Assembly (NCBI GenBank): GCA_943735955.1
Contig: CALSEQ010000018.1
Location: forward strand, 29,419 to 93,418
DNA length: 64,000 nucleotides
DNA from: Piscicola geometra
Lineage: Eukaryota; Annelida; Clitellata; Hirudinida; Piscicolidae
Reading direction: 5' to 3'
The position numbers and the translations under genes are program-made. Shown here one piece after another: positions 27,383 through 37,900 of the stretch (positions within the stretch are counted from its first letter, which is position 1; each line of letters starts with the position of its first letter). Under the pieces are notes generated by a model. That model saw only the letters and a program-made list of their open reading frames with translations. It searched no databases and was not told the origin of the DNA.

Positions 27383-28624
27383 ATGACAGAGACACACAGA
27401 ACGCTAAAGAGTAGCCCTAAAACTCTCACCAATACACACGTATGGGCACCACATCTTCCCGAGCTCTTTGGCGGAACTGATAGGGCAGACGTGGTAGAGA
27501 TGGCCCAAGCAGTCTACGACCTCATAATGCGAAAGAAGATGAAGTCCGAAAACTACAGGAAGAAAGGCCCACCGTCCCAACGGAGCAGATCGACCAGGCG
27601 AAGCTCAAGAGCGCGACCACCGAGCAACTATGATGTCACCTCGGCCACGGGGAAGAAGGGCAGAGTGTGCCCCACACTAAAGAACGAAGATGGGCACAGC
27701 TGCGGCGTTATAGCTATGTACGCCGCCCTTAGAGATACCTTACCGATGGCCATCCCACCTGAAGAACAACCCGTCCACTACCTCCGTAGCTTAGTAAATG
27801 GGAGCACAGACCTTGATGTTATTCTTGGTGTCCTGCTCCGACCACACTTTGCCACCAAATTTTTTCTCGTACATTCCCCGGCATGCGCTCCCAATAAATT
27901 GGCGGTCCAGCAACTAACAACACCGGTAGTATACTACTTCGCTAACACCCTAATAGACAGAGCCCCGGATATACAGGAAGTCATCACCGGCCTGTCTTAT
28001 GGAATAGCCACCAAGTGCCAGGACTGCCAGTGTGGACAGGTAGCCCGAAACACGGTAACCCCTGTAATTGAACCGTCCGACAACTACCTCGTCATACGCC
28101 TCACTCGACAGCAGATTGAGAACAACATGCAAGTTCCACTCCGCGAAGATCTGCAAGGCCTACGCTCCTATCATGGAGGAAGCATTGCTGTGGGAGGTAA
28201 CTCCTTTACCGTCACGGCAATGATTGCCCATAGGGATAACCATTTCTACACCCTAATCCCACGAGGGACCAACATCCTCCTAGTCGATGGAGACAAGCCA
28301 GTCAGGGTCATTAGGCATAAAGATAGGAAAGCCCACCTTAACAGTGTGGTGGTGGTCTTCCTTGCCCGCCTTAAATACGAGAAGAAAGAGCCACCGCTAC
28401 GGATGCGACAACAAGGGGGCAAAGCAGAAGTACGGGCGGACAACAGACAACAAGAGATTGAACCAGCCCTACAGCCGCCGCCCATCACCAATACGCCTTT
28501 CAGGCAACCCGCACGACTATTGACATGCTCGAATCTGTGCATAACAGCATCTATGATGGCTATAATGACATCATCGAGAAACGACACCCGCGCTATCATG
28601 TCAACTCAGCGGGGGAGCGGGTAA
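27383..28624 (+). CDS. Element 1 ORF1, USP-like cysteine-protease domain protein
   Basis: The frame is open from within beta-tubulin (26786) through the element to TAA at 28622-28624. The first ATG inside the element is at 27383, with another at about 27509 just before a basic Arg/Ser-rich region. From about 27630 a domain like a C19 ubiquitin-specific protease is visible: a Cys box ([13 protein letters not shown], Cys codon 27701), a C-x-C-G zinc-ribbon-like spot, the segment NYLVIRL, then the His box ([17 protein letters not shown], His codon 28241) and VDGDK with Asp codons at 28286 and 28292. The C-terminus is frameshifted debris of the deletion. Function in retrotransposition is unknown. 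Confidence 0.7.
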   Translation: MTETHRTLKSSPKTLTNTHVWAPHLPELFGGTDRADVVEMAQAVYDLIMRKKMKSENYRKKGPPSQRSRSTRRSSRARPPSNYDVTSATGKKGRVCPTLKNEDGHSCGVIAMYAALRDTLPMAIPPEEQPVHYLRSLVNGSTDLDVILGVLLRPHFATKFFLVHSPACAPNKLAVQQLTTPVVYYFANTLIDRAPDIQEVITGLSYGIATKCQDCQCGQVARNTVTPVIEPSDNYLVIRLTRQQIENNMQVPLREDLQGLRSYHGGSIAVGGNSFTVTAMIAHRDNHFYTLIPRGTNILLVDGDKPVRVIRHKDRKAHLNSVVVVFLARLKYEKKEPPLRMRQQGGKAEVRADNRQQEIEPALQPPPITNTPFRQPARLLTCSNLCITASMMAIMTSSRNDTRAIMSTQRGSG

Positions 28625-31248
28625 CTCTGCCCGCAGGCCAATTGTCACATGCTAGGCACCGTACAATAGCGCTTCTTATAGACCTAACGCCTGCATTTGA
28701 CACCATTGACCATTGTGGCCTGGTACGGAAACTCTCCAAGAGTGCGGGAGAGCACCGGTTTGAATGCAGATGGCTGCGCAACTGGCTTAGGGCACGCACC
28801 TCCCAAGTAAGGATCGGCGAAAAATTGGGACGTACCTTTCCCCAACGTGTTGGGGTCCCGCAAGGTAGTGTAGCCGGACCCACCCTGTTCATGATATACA
28901 TTGATGACATCCTGGACCGTCTCAATAGAATACCGGGTGTCTCAGCATATTTGTTTGCAGATGACCTCACGTGTCTTATCAGGAGCCCGACTAAGAATCA
29001 CGGGAAACCCCTAGTACAGCGCGCCCTGAAGACAATAGAGAACTGGACCACGGCAAACAAAATGCGCATTTCAGCGGCTAAGAGTGAAGTTATCACGTTC
29101 ACTATGTCTTCACATACTGATAGTGATAAAGAGAGACTCGATCTCCACATCGATGGAGTAGCCCTGAAAGAGACAAACATGGGATCGGATGAGGCGGCGA
29201 AAATACTGGGCATGCACTTTGACGTCAGATCGAACTTCAACCTGCACCTCAACGGGTTGAAAAGCACCAACCTCAGGGTGTCACAGCTCCTCTCTATAGC
29301 TGGGTCACAGTGGGGACCCCCGATAAAAGAGATGAGGACCTTTGCCAGAAACTACGTGGCAAGTAAGATGCTATACGGATCCGAACTCTATGGGGTACAG
29401 TACAACGACCCATTCCTCCGAGGGGAGCAACAGACGCATGTTGCCCTGGAGAACGCTGAGAAGATATGGAGGCGCACTCAACGGGTTGTTACAGGCCTGC
29501 TCCCCACTACCCCTACACAGGGCATATATGAAGAGAGCCTCATGTATCCCCTACGTGTGTACATCATCATCGCTGTAGCCATACAAAGCGAAAAGAACCT
29601 CAGGACACGACCTGAGTGGACACGGCGCCCCCCTTCTCAACCGCCGCCGAATTTAGCCGGTACCTTCAGCCTCCCAGAAGTTCCGAGGGTAACAGCACAG
29701 CGGATCCACGACCACTACCTCCCTGGATTCGCAATATACGCCAGGGAGCCGCTGGTAATGAAGCCAGCCCTCCCCCCGTGGGAATGCGGAGATCACCTCC
29801 ATTTGATCCAATTCTCCACCTCAACATCACCCCCTGTTTCCAGGAGTACAGAGGAGAAAATTGAATACAATAAAAGAGTGACCGAAACATTCTGCTCCAC
29901 CGCCTCTTTTATCATCGCAACGGATGGTAGCTGTGTAACTGTACAGCACAAGGACACGACCACGCGACATTGTACAAGTGCATTTGCTATATGGTCCAAG
30001 AAGAACACCACTGGTGACCGACCACAACCCTTATGCTCCTATAGCAGTAACGCAGGGCCCCATGCAAGCAGCTACAGAGCCGAACAGCTAGCTATCCAGG
30101 AGGCCTTGACATTTCTAAGAAACCTCCTGGAAAGAGATTCTGCCACCCCAACCGTGGCAATGCTAACAGACTCACTAGCCGTAATGCAGGCCCTGGCACA
30201 AGGCCCCCTCAGGCAAGGAAGTGACTGCAACAACCAAATCTGGAGATCCCTCAATGCCCTTGCGCTCAAGGGGATCCAGGTCACCTTTGTCTTTGTGTAT
30301 AGCCACTGCGGCCTATATGAAAATGAGTACGTAGACGCACTCGCGGCCAACTATCACACCCGGAACAACCATAGCCCTGCCCCCCTATCCATGAAGGACT
30401 GCGCCTCGGCAATCAAAAGAAACGTGATTGCTGAATGGACATCAACATCCACGATCACCGATACCTCACCGAGATCACAGCTCCTACGCATGGGCACAGC
30501 AAATCTGTCGAAATCCCTGAAGAAACTAGCGCTTACACGCTGCTTAATCACCGGTAAGAGGCTTACCAGGGAACAGCTAGTCCAGCTGTCGCGAATCCGC
30601 TCAGGCCACTCCGAACTCTACGGCTTCTTCCACGCGCAACTCCTTGGGCTACCCAACGTATGCCGCTTCTGTACGCAGAGAATAAGGCCTCAGCTAGAAG
30701 CACCGAGGGGGCAGACCGGAACCCCATCCACCCAACGATTTCCGTGTGAACTATGCGATTTCCAGGGCAAGTCCACCCACGAAGTTCATATGCATCGGCT
30801 GTTCCACCACGCTGGACAACAACCTCCACAGCCGGCAGCAGCCTTCTTATGCCAGTACTGCGATGCTCCATGGCCCAACGCCAGGTCAAGAGCTCGGCAC
30901 TCCGAACGCTGCACCGAACGGGGTAACAGGGAAGGAGAGCAACTTACCAGCCCAGAGTATAGCGCGACCACAAGCAATGAACCAGATGAGACCATCCCCC
31001 ATGTCCTCACGTGCACTGCAGTAGAGGACTCGCGCAAGCGACACAACTTGGCTCATTACCTTCAAACATATGGTAACAGATACTTCTACAGCCTCAAATT
31101 CCTACGATGGATACATGACTTGACTGGGGGCCACCTGGGAGCGCCAGAGGACATTAACGAGGAGGAAATACCGGACCCCAACCAACTAATAGAAAGCTGC
31201 AAACATTCGTATACTACCAATGATGATGATGATGGAGAGGGTCCCTAG
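28525..31248 (+). pseudogene. Element 1 ORF2 remnant: RT (truncated), RNase H, zinc fingers
   Basis: A 907-codon frame starts inside the reverse transcriptase. Visible are LIDLTPAFDTIDH (first catalytic Asp), [13 protein letters not shown], the FADD box ([10 protein letters not shown]), an RNase H domain (ATDGSC, AEQLAIQEAL, LTDSLA and the last acidic residue in NEYVDALA at 30334), and C-terminal CxxC/C2H2 zinc fingers with a motif ETIPHVLTC typical of zf-RVT. The endonuclease and the RT N-terminus are deleted. The frame differs from ORF1 because of the deletion. It may still be translated, but a functional enzyme is unlikely. Confidence 0.9.
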
Positions 31249-31287
31249 GGATGAGTAACTCCAACGAGAGATTTCCTGAACGGGTAC

Positions 31288-31314
31288 AAAAAAAAAAAAA
31301 AAATATTTGTTTTC
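31288..31314 (+). repeat. Element 1 poly(A) tail and 3' target duplication
   Basis: About 15 A end the element, and ATATTTGTTTTC (31303-31314) repeats the 5' target exactly before beta-tubulin resumes. The shared first A makes the tail boundary ambiguous by a base or so. Confidence 0.92.
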
Positions 31315-33393
31315 GTACTCTGAAGTTGACAACGCCCACGTTCGGCGATTTGAATCACTTGGTGTCCGCTGTGATGTCTGGCGTCACGTGCTGCCTCCGC
31401 TTCCCTGGCCAGCTGAACTCGGATCTCCGCAAGCTGGCGGTGAACCTGGTGCCGTTCCCGCGCCTGCACTTCTTCATGATGGGCTTCGCCCCGCTGACGA
31501 GCCGCGGCTCGCAGCAGTACCGTGGCCTGTCGGTGCCGGAGCTGACGCAGCAGATGTTCGACGCGAAGAACATGATGCAGGCCGCAGACCCGCGCCACGG
31601 TCGCTACCTGACGGCGTCCGCGCTCTTCCGCGGCCGCATGTCGACCAAGGAGATTGACGAGCAGATGCTCAACGTGCAGAACAAGAACTCGTCCTACTTC
31701 ATTGAGTGGATCCCGAACAACATCAAGTCCTCCATCTGCGACATCCCGCCCAAGGGCCTCAAGATGGCTGTGACCTTCATTGGCAACAACACCTGCATCC
31801 AGGAGATGTTCCGTCGCGTGGGCGAGCAGTTCACTGCCATGTTCCGCCGCAAGGCCTTCTTGCACTGGTACACGGGTGAGGGCATGGACGAGATGGAGTT
31901 CACCGAGGCAGAGTCGAACATGAACGATCGTGTCCGAGTACCAGCAGTACCAGGATGCGACGGTCGAGGAGGAGGGTGAGTTCGATGAGGAGGGTGAGCA
32001 GTACTGAGCGGGCGGGGGGGATGTAAGGACGAATCCCAAAGGATGTGGTGACGGAGGATAGGAGGGGACGCGAAGGTGAAATGGGAATGGATCAGGGTGC
32101 GGGGCGAGGGTGGAGGAAAAGGAGTGAGGTGCACGGCGCTTTCTATTCGCGCCCGGGCACGTTATGTCTGCTCGCCTGTTTCTTCTCCTTCCCTTTCTTC
32201 TGTTCTATTCTGTCACTTCTCCTTTTGTTCGCCTTCTACTTTATTTTTATTTCTGTACCCTTGTTTCTTTTTTTTTCCGCTATAACTGGCTCGCCTCTTT
32301 TCTGCGACTTCTGTCTTTTTCCAGGGACACTGCGGTGGCGGGAGGTGGAAGGAATGTCGGGAAGTGAGTGGAGAGGGATCGAGGAAGCACGCACACACAC
32401 ACGCCGCACTTCTCACACATGAGATGTACAGATCCAGTGGAGCGTAGCGGAAAGGGGGCTTGGTGAAGGGAGTATAATGTGGGAAAACACGAGCGCGTCG
32501 GATCACCGAGCGCGACTGTGGTGCCCGCTGTGTCTTGCCGACAATGCGCGGGTTATTTTGTTGTTGTTTCTTGAGGATCTGTCTCATTAGGTCCAAGTGC
32601 GTGTATGTTTTTCTTTCTTTTTCTTTTCTCTATCTTTTTTTTTGTTTTGGTTGTGTTTTTTGCTTATTCGTCCATGCTGTTCGTCTGGACAGAATTCTAG
32701 CTAGGCTTTCGAGCTCTCCATTTTCTTCAAACCAACACACAAAAAAAACCAAATCCAAAACCATGCGTGAGGCGATCTGCATCCACATTGGCCAGGCTGG
32801 CTGCCAGGTCGGTAACGCGTGCTGGGAACTGTTCTGTCTTGAGCACGGCATCCAGCCGGACGGCGCAATGCCGTCAGACAAGACGATCGGCGTGGAGGAC
32901 GACGCGTTCAACACCTTCTTCTCGGAGACTGGCGCTGGCAAGCACGTGCCACGCGCGGTCTTCCTGGACCTGGAGCCGACGGTGGTGGACGAGATCCGCA
33001 CCGGGACGTACCGCCAACTGTTCCACCCCGAGCAGCTGATCTCCGGCAAGGAGGACGCGGCTAACAACTACGCTCGCGGCCACTACACCATCGGCAAGGA
33101 GATCGTGGACCTGTGCCTCGACCGCATCCGCAAGCTCGCGGACAACTGCACCGGCCTGCAGGGCTTCCTCGTGTACCACGCCGTGGGCGGCGGCACGGGC
33201 TCCGGCCTCGGCGCGCTGCTGCTTGAGCGCCTCTCCGTGGACTACGGCAAGAAGTCCAAACTCGGCTACACAGTCTATCCGTCCCCGCAGGTGTCCACGG
33301 CGGTGGTGGAGCCCTACAACTCTGTGCTCTCCACGCACTCGCTGCTTGAGCACACCGATGTTGCGGCAATGCTGGATAATGAGGCAATTTATG

Positions 33394-33405
33394 ACCTGAC
33401 TCGAC
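33394..33405 (+). repeat. 5' target-site duplication of element 2
   Basis: ACCTGACTCGAC is repeated exactly at 39381-39392. It is preceded by GATAATGAGGCAATTTATG and encodes the end of Asp211 through Arg214 of alpha-tubulin, the position structurally equivalent to the element 1 target in beta-tubulin. Confidence 0.93.
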
Positions 33406-33464
33406 CCCTCGGACGAACATCCGCCTTGACGCGGCCCGGGGGCTTCCCCTACCAAGTGGTGTTC
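33406..33464 (+). ncRNA. HDV-like ribozyme fold at 5' end of element 2
   Basis: P1 is CCCTCGG (33406-33412) with CCGGGGG (33436-33442). P2 is GAACA (33415-33419) with TGTTC (33460-33464). P3 is CCGC (33421-33424) with GCGG (33431-33434) around loop CTTGAC. The P1 strand begins at the first base of the element, where HDV-like self-cleavage would define the RNA 5' end. Differences from element 1 at P1, P2 and P3 swap Watson-Crick and G-U pairs without breaking one. The P4 region (33443-33459) is not settled. Confidence 0.65.
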
Positions 33465-33638
33465 AAACATGAGCCTCTACGACTCAAACCCGTACACCGC
33501 TTACGAGGCGGAAGTAAAAACAGCCTCTACGCTACTACTCCCCAGAAGGAGTCAGGCTACCTGTGGTTCACGCTAATCACAACTGAATTCCTATCACAGG
33601 CGGAAGGTAGTAACTCGCCCCCAGACACTAACGTGCAG

Positions 33639-34943
33639 ATGTTCGCTTCAGAACCTGCACGCATACACAGCCCCCGTTTGAAGATCACTCCCCACACCCC
33701 CTCTTTGTACACAACACACCACCACCTCCCACACCCACGATCAATAGCTGGTGGTACCCGAAGGCAGCTTACCAAGGCACAACTCGAAAAACAGATGAAG
33801 CAGATTTTCGCTCAAATAATGCAGGACAAGACAGACCGCGTGCCCGCCAACAGCACCAAGTCCCTTAATGGCAGCAGGACTAGTTCCAGGAGATCCAGGA
33901 CCAGCGTGCAGTCGCGGTATGACGTGCGCTCGGCAACGGGCAAGAAAGGCAGAGTAGTTCCGACGTTCCCCAACACCGATGGTAGAAGCTGCGGCGTCAT
34001 TGCTGTCCATGCAGCGCTACTTGAGACCATCCCTGGGATGCCCTCCGACGGGGACCACACCATGCAGCACCTTCGCGGCCTGACAAACCACAGTGAAGAG
34101 CTCCATGATATCTTAACACCTCTCCTGCGCCAGCACATCGCCACTGAAATCATGGTGACACACTGGCAGTGCTGCAACCTCACCTCAACTTCGAACACAC
34201 TCCTGTCACTACCGTTTGTGAATTACTTCGCCAAGCAACGCATGACTAGAGCCCCGGACCTGATGGAAATCATCACAGGCCTAGCCTATGCACAAGAAGT
34301 GACGCGGCCTGAGTGTAACTGTGGCACGCTCACACCGTTACGCTGCACCCCTCTCCACCGAGAAACGGATCAATTCCTGGTCATTCGTCTTGCTCAAATG
34401 GCCCTTGTGGACAACAAACTCACTCCGCTGCCCAGAGAACTCTGCGGGATTCGGACGTACACCGGAACAAATGTAGCTGTAGGGGGTTACCCGTACACTG
34501 TCACAGCGATGATTGCGCACAAGAACGACCACTTCTACACTCTGGTACCCAGAGGCCGCACGCTCCTCATAGTCGATGGTGACAAAACCGTCAGCTCTGT
34601 AAAGGCACGCGAGAGACAGGACCACCTGCAGAATGTGGTTACCATCTTCCTCGCCCGCCTGCACTTCACACAGAAACCCGTTGTACCACCGAACGCGAAC
34701 CCCGCGACGCGACCCCAACCATCGACCCTGCCCCCCTCACTTCCAGCCTACCGTTCGGAGAGTCCTGCTCGCGGATATCTGAGCTCTATCATGCCAACCC
34801 CACAATCTGCAGTAGATCCCAGACCAAGCACAGATGCTCCCTCCAGATCGCAATCCCCTAGCAAACGGCCCCGAACGACTTACGACGCATCCCCAAATAC
34901 CCTGAGTCACACGATAACCCCGCCCCTCTGCGCAGCCATTTAA
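33639..34943 (+). CDS. Element 2 ORF1, USP-like cysteine-protease domain protein
   Basis: The frame is open from alpha-tubulin into the element. The first ATG inside it is at about 33639; a second at about 33795 lies before a basic Ser/Arg-rich segment. The folded part (about 33915-34680) resembles ubiquitin-specific proteases: [13 protein letters not shown] with the candidate nucleophile at 33990-33992, CNCG like the USP zinc ribbon, DQFLVIRL, then [17 protein letters not shown] with candidate His at 34530-34532 and VDGDK with Asp at 34575 and 34581. The C-terminal 90 codons are Pro/Ser-rich and probably disordered. It ends at TAA 34941-34943. Both copies conserve Cys, His and Asp although the rest diverges, which suggests selection. 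No ubiquitin-related role has been shown. Confidence 0.72.
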   Translation: MFASEPARIHSPRLKITPHTPSLYTTHHHLPHPRSIAGGTRRQLTKAQLEKQMKQIFAQIMQDKTDRVPANSTKSLNGSRTSSRRSRTSVQSRYDVRSATGKKGRVVPTFPNTDGRSCGVIAVHAALLETIPGMPSDGDHTMQHLRGLTNHSEELHDILTPLLRQHIATEIMVTHWQCCNLTSTSNTLLSLPFVNYFAKQRMTRAPDLMEIITGLAYAQEVTRPECNCGTLTPLRCTPLHRETDQFLVIRLAQMALVDNKLTPLPRELCGIRTYTGTNVAVGGYPYTVTAMIAHKNDHFYTLVPRGRTLLIVDGDKTVSSVKARERQDHLQNVVTIFLARLHFTQKPVVPPNANPATRPQPSTLPPSLPAYRSESPARGYLSSIMPTPQSAVDPRPSTDAPSRSQSPSKRPRTTYDASPNTLSHTITPPLCAAI

Positions 34944-37900
34944 TCTGCCACAAGGGGCATCCCTCACAGGACGGGGTCACCCAGACAGGGAAGACCGGCC
35001 CACTGCGCCGGGGACCTGCGGACTTACAGTTGCCAGCATCAACTGCGCCGGTTTCACGGACGCTAAAAAATCTGAAGTATCCACCTGGCCTGTCGACCTC
35101 CTCCTCCTACAGGAAGTTAAGAGCGGAACCAAGCCTCCACAGGGCTTCACGGCCCTCTTCGACCAACGAGAAGGTACTCTTCGAGGGGGAGGCACTGGCA
35201 TCATCCTTAGGAATGGCACCCCGTACGGTCTCAAGAAAATCGGAATTCCTGAAACGCTCCAATCTGCCCATGCAAACGTTACTGCGGCTGACGTTATCAA
35301 CAAGAAAACTAACACTCCACTCTTTCGAATCTGCTCGATGTACCTACCTCCTGACACGGATCCTCTGGATCTCACAAGGATTCTAAGGTGGCTGAAACCC
35401 ACGGACTGGCCCTACATTATATCTGGAGATATAAATCTGCACAGCTTGCATTGGTTCATAGGTGCCGGACATCACAGCAGATGCGATTCACCGGAAACCG
35501 ATACCTTCCTGGACGCTCTGTCTGACTGTGGCCTAGAGATCGCGAACGATCCACTAACTGCCACGCGGGTCTTCCCGGTTAAAGATGCAGTAGAGATCAG
35601 CAGCCCTTCTGTAACTGCCTGCACCCACTCCATAGTCACCGCATGGAGAACCAAAGGAACCTTTATTTCGGACCATAGGGCACTCCTCTTTAACCTTGGT
35701 CACCTCTACATTCGCCAGCAGCATCGGAGGAAGAGGTATGCCTACCACAAGGCCGATTGGCCAGCCTTCAGGGACCGGACAGACAGGCTCCTAGACAAGG
35801 CTGACACCCTACGAGGACCATCCCAGAACATCTCCCTATTCACAGATATTGTCAACAACGCCGCACGACACGCCATACCAAGTGGCTCGCACAACAACCT
35901 GGCAAGCTTGCTCCCACCGGAGATAGTCGCGTTGGCTCACAAATGTGAATTGGCTAGGATCACCCTCGAAGCTGAGCCCTCCCCGATACACAAGGAAGCT
36001 TATGACTGCTCCCGAAGAGCCCACGACATTGCCGTTCGGAATCACAACAGCGATTGCCTACACAAACGCCTGTCAAAACTCAGACCGGGGAGCAATATCG
36101 ACTGGAGGTTCATACGCTCCCGACTCAGCTGGACGGAGTCACCCGACGCCGTAGGTAATGTAGGCCACAGGAGATTCACGAAGCACTATTCTAGGCACAA
36201 CCAGACGGCGACCGACAAGCGTCGCATCCAGAAAATCAGGATAGGAAAGGCAGAATACCGCCCCATTACCACCGAAGAATTTCGGTCAGCGCTCGCAGAC
36301 CTAAAAACGGGCAAGGCACCAGGGAGAGACAATATTTCTACAGAAATGCTCTCCCAGCTCAGTACCCGAATGCTCAGCTTTCTCCTCAGAGTGCTCGACG
36401 TCTGCCTAGCCACCGGAGAGGTCCCCAGGCAATTCCGCCACAGTATGCTCCTCCCGATCCTAAAAAATGGTAAGGACCCGGAAGCACCGGATAGCTACCG
36501 ACCCATTGCCCTAACCTCTGTTCTTGCCAAGCTCCTCGAGAAGATTATCATCCGACGTATCAGGTACACCTGGTCCCCCCACCCAGCCCAGTACGCATAT
36601 AGCGCCACCAGGACAGCAGTCGACATGCTTGAAGTGATCCACAACAGCGTCTATGACAACTTCAACTCGATCACTGAAAAAAGACACAAGCGATATCATG
36701 TGAACACAAGAGGCGAAAAGGTCATCCAACCGGCAGGTCAACTGCAGTACACACGGCATCGCACAATAGCCATCCTCATTGATCTCACCGCAGCGTTTGA
36801 CACGATAGACCACGCTACACTGGTCCATAAGATGTCAAAACTCCTGGGTGGACATAAATACGAGAGCAGGTGGTTGCGGAATTGGCTCCGAGGCCGGAAA
36901 TGTCAGGTGCAAATTGGCGAACTCATGGGACGCCAATGTCTCCAATTAGTAGGAGTCCCGCAAGGTAGTGTAGCAGGACCCACACTATTCCTGGTGTACA
37001 TCGATGACCTTCTGAACAGATTGAACAGGCTACCCGGAGTCTCCGCCTTCCTCTTCGCGGACGACCTTACGTGCACCATCAAGTGCCTCACCAAAGAACA
37101 CGGTAGGGCCCTCGCAGAGCGGGCACTAGATACGGTCTCGACATGGGCAACGGAGAACCGCATGAGCATCTCTGCCTCTAAAAGCGAGCTCATCACCTTC
37201 ACGCTATCCTCGCACACCGACAGTGACAAACTCCCTCTGAACCTCAAGCTCAATGGCGAAACTCTTAAAGAGACCAACATGGGGTCGGAGGCGACGGTGA
37301 AAATACTCGGCATGAGATTTGATGTCCGGTCCAACTTTAACCTTCATCTTAGTGGACTCAAAAACACCAATCTCAGGGTATCGCAGCTCCTGTCGATCGC
37401 AGGCTCGACCTGGGGCCCTATGGCCCACAACATGAGAACATTTGCCCGCGCCTACATAGGTAGCCAGCTGCTCTATGGAGCAGAACTCTTCGGCATCCAG
37501 GCAAATGACCCCTTCCTTACACAGGAAGACAGAACGAGGGCTGCTCTTGAGAATGCTGAAAAGCAGTGGAGACGGACCCTTCGGGCCACTACTGGTGTTC
37601 TCTCGTCAACAAATGACGAGAGCGTGTACTGCGAGAGTAACCTTCCCCCTCTTCGAGTGTTTATCCTCGTTGCTCTTGCCAAGCAGTACGAGAAGAACCT
37701 CCGTACCAGACCGAGGTGGATTCGCCGCCCCGCCCCTGAGCCGCCTCCCAAATTGCCCTCGAACTTTAGTCTCCCAACGGTACCGAGAGCCATCGGGAGG
37801 CAGATTCACGACAGATATCTCCCGAACACCAGCGGAAGCGTCAGAGAACCCTTTGTAGCGCGCCCCGCAATACCCCCGTGGGCATGCGGGGATCATCTCC

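Larger units (their letters stand above)
27150..31302 (+). mobile_element. Element 1: ingi/L1Tc-like non-LTR retrotransposon, internally deleted
   Basis: The element starts directly after the target duplication and ends with about 15 A. Its order is a 5' structured region (27150-27208), ORF1 with a USP-like domain, then reverse transcriptase, RNase H and zinc fingers. Aligned with element 2 it lacks about 1.8 kb: the ORF1 tail, the whole apurinic-type endonuclease and the N-terminal fingers of the reverse transcriptase. The junction lies near 28480-28495, where ORF1 linker codons run into RT codons in a different frame. Without endonuclease and complete RT it cannot be autonomous. Coding identity to element 2 is moderate, so the two are distinct lineages rather than recent copies of one another. 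Confidence 0.93.
26512..32007 (+). pseudogene. beta-tubulin, terminal copy, broken by retrotransposon and two frameshifts
   Basis: The gene starts normally at 26512. A G run at 26835-26838 has four G instead of three, shifting the frame after about codon 108, so translation from the normal ATG ends at 27102. A retrotransposon follows the codons for NEALYDICF, with duplicated target ATATTTGTTTTC at 27138-27149 and 31303-31314. The beta sequence resumes at 31303 and runs to the original stop at 32005-32007, but two T residues are missing after 31927 (ATCGTGTCC instead of ATCTTGTGTCC), which breaks the acidic tail. Three independent lesions make it a clear pseudogene. The other beta genes nearby are intact. 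Confidence 0.97.
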
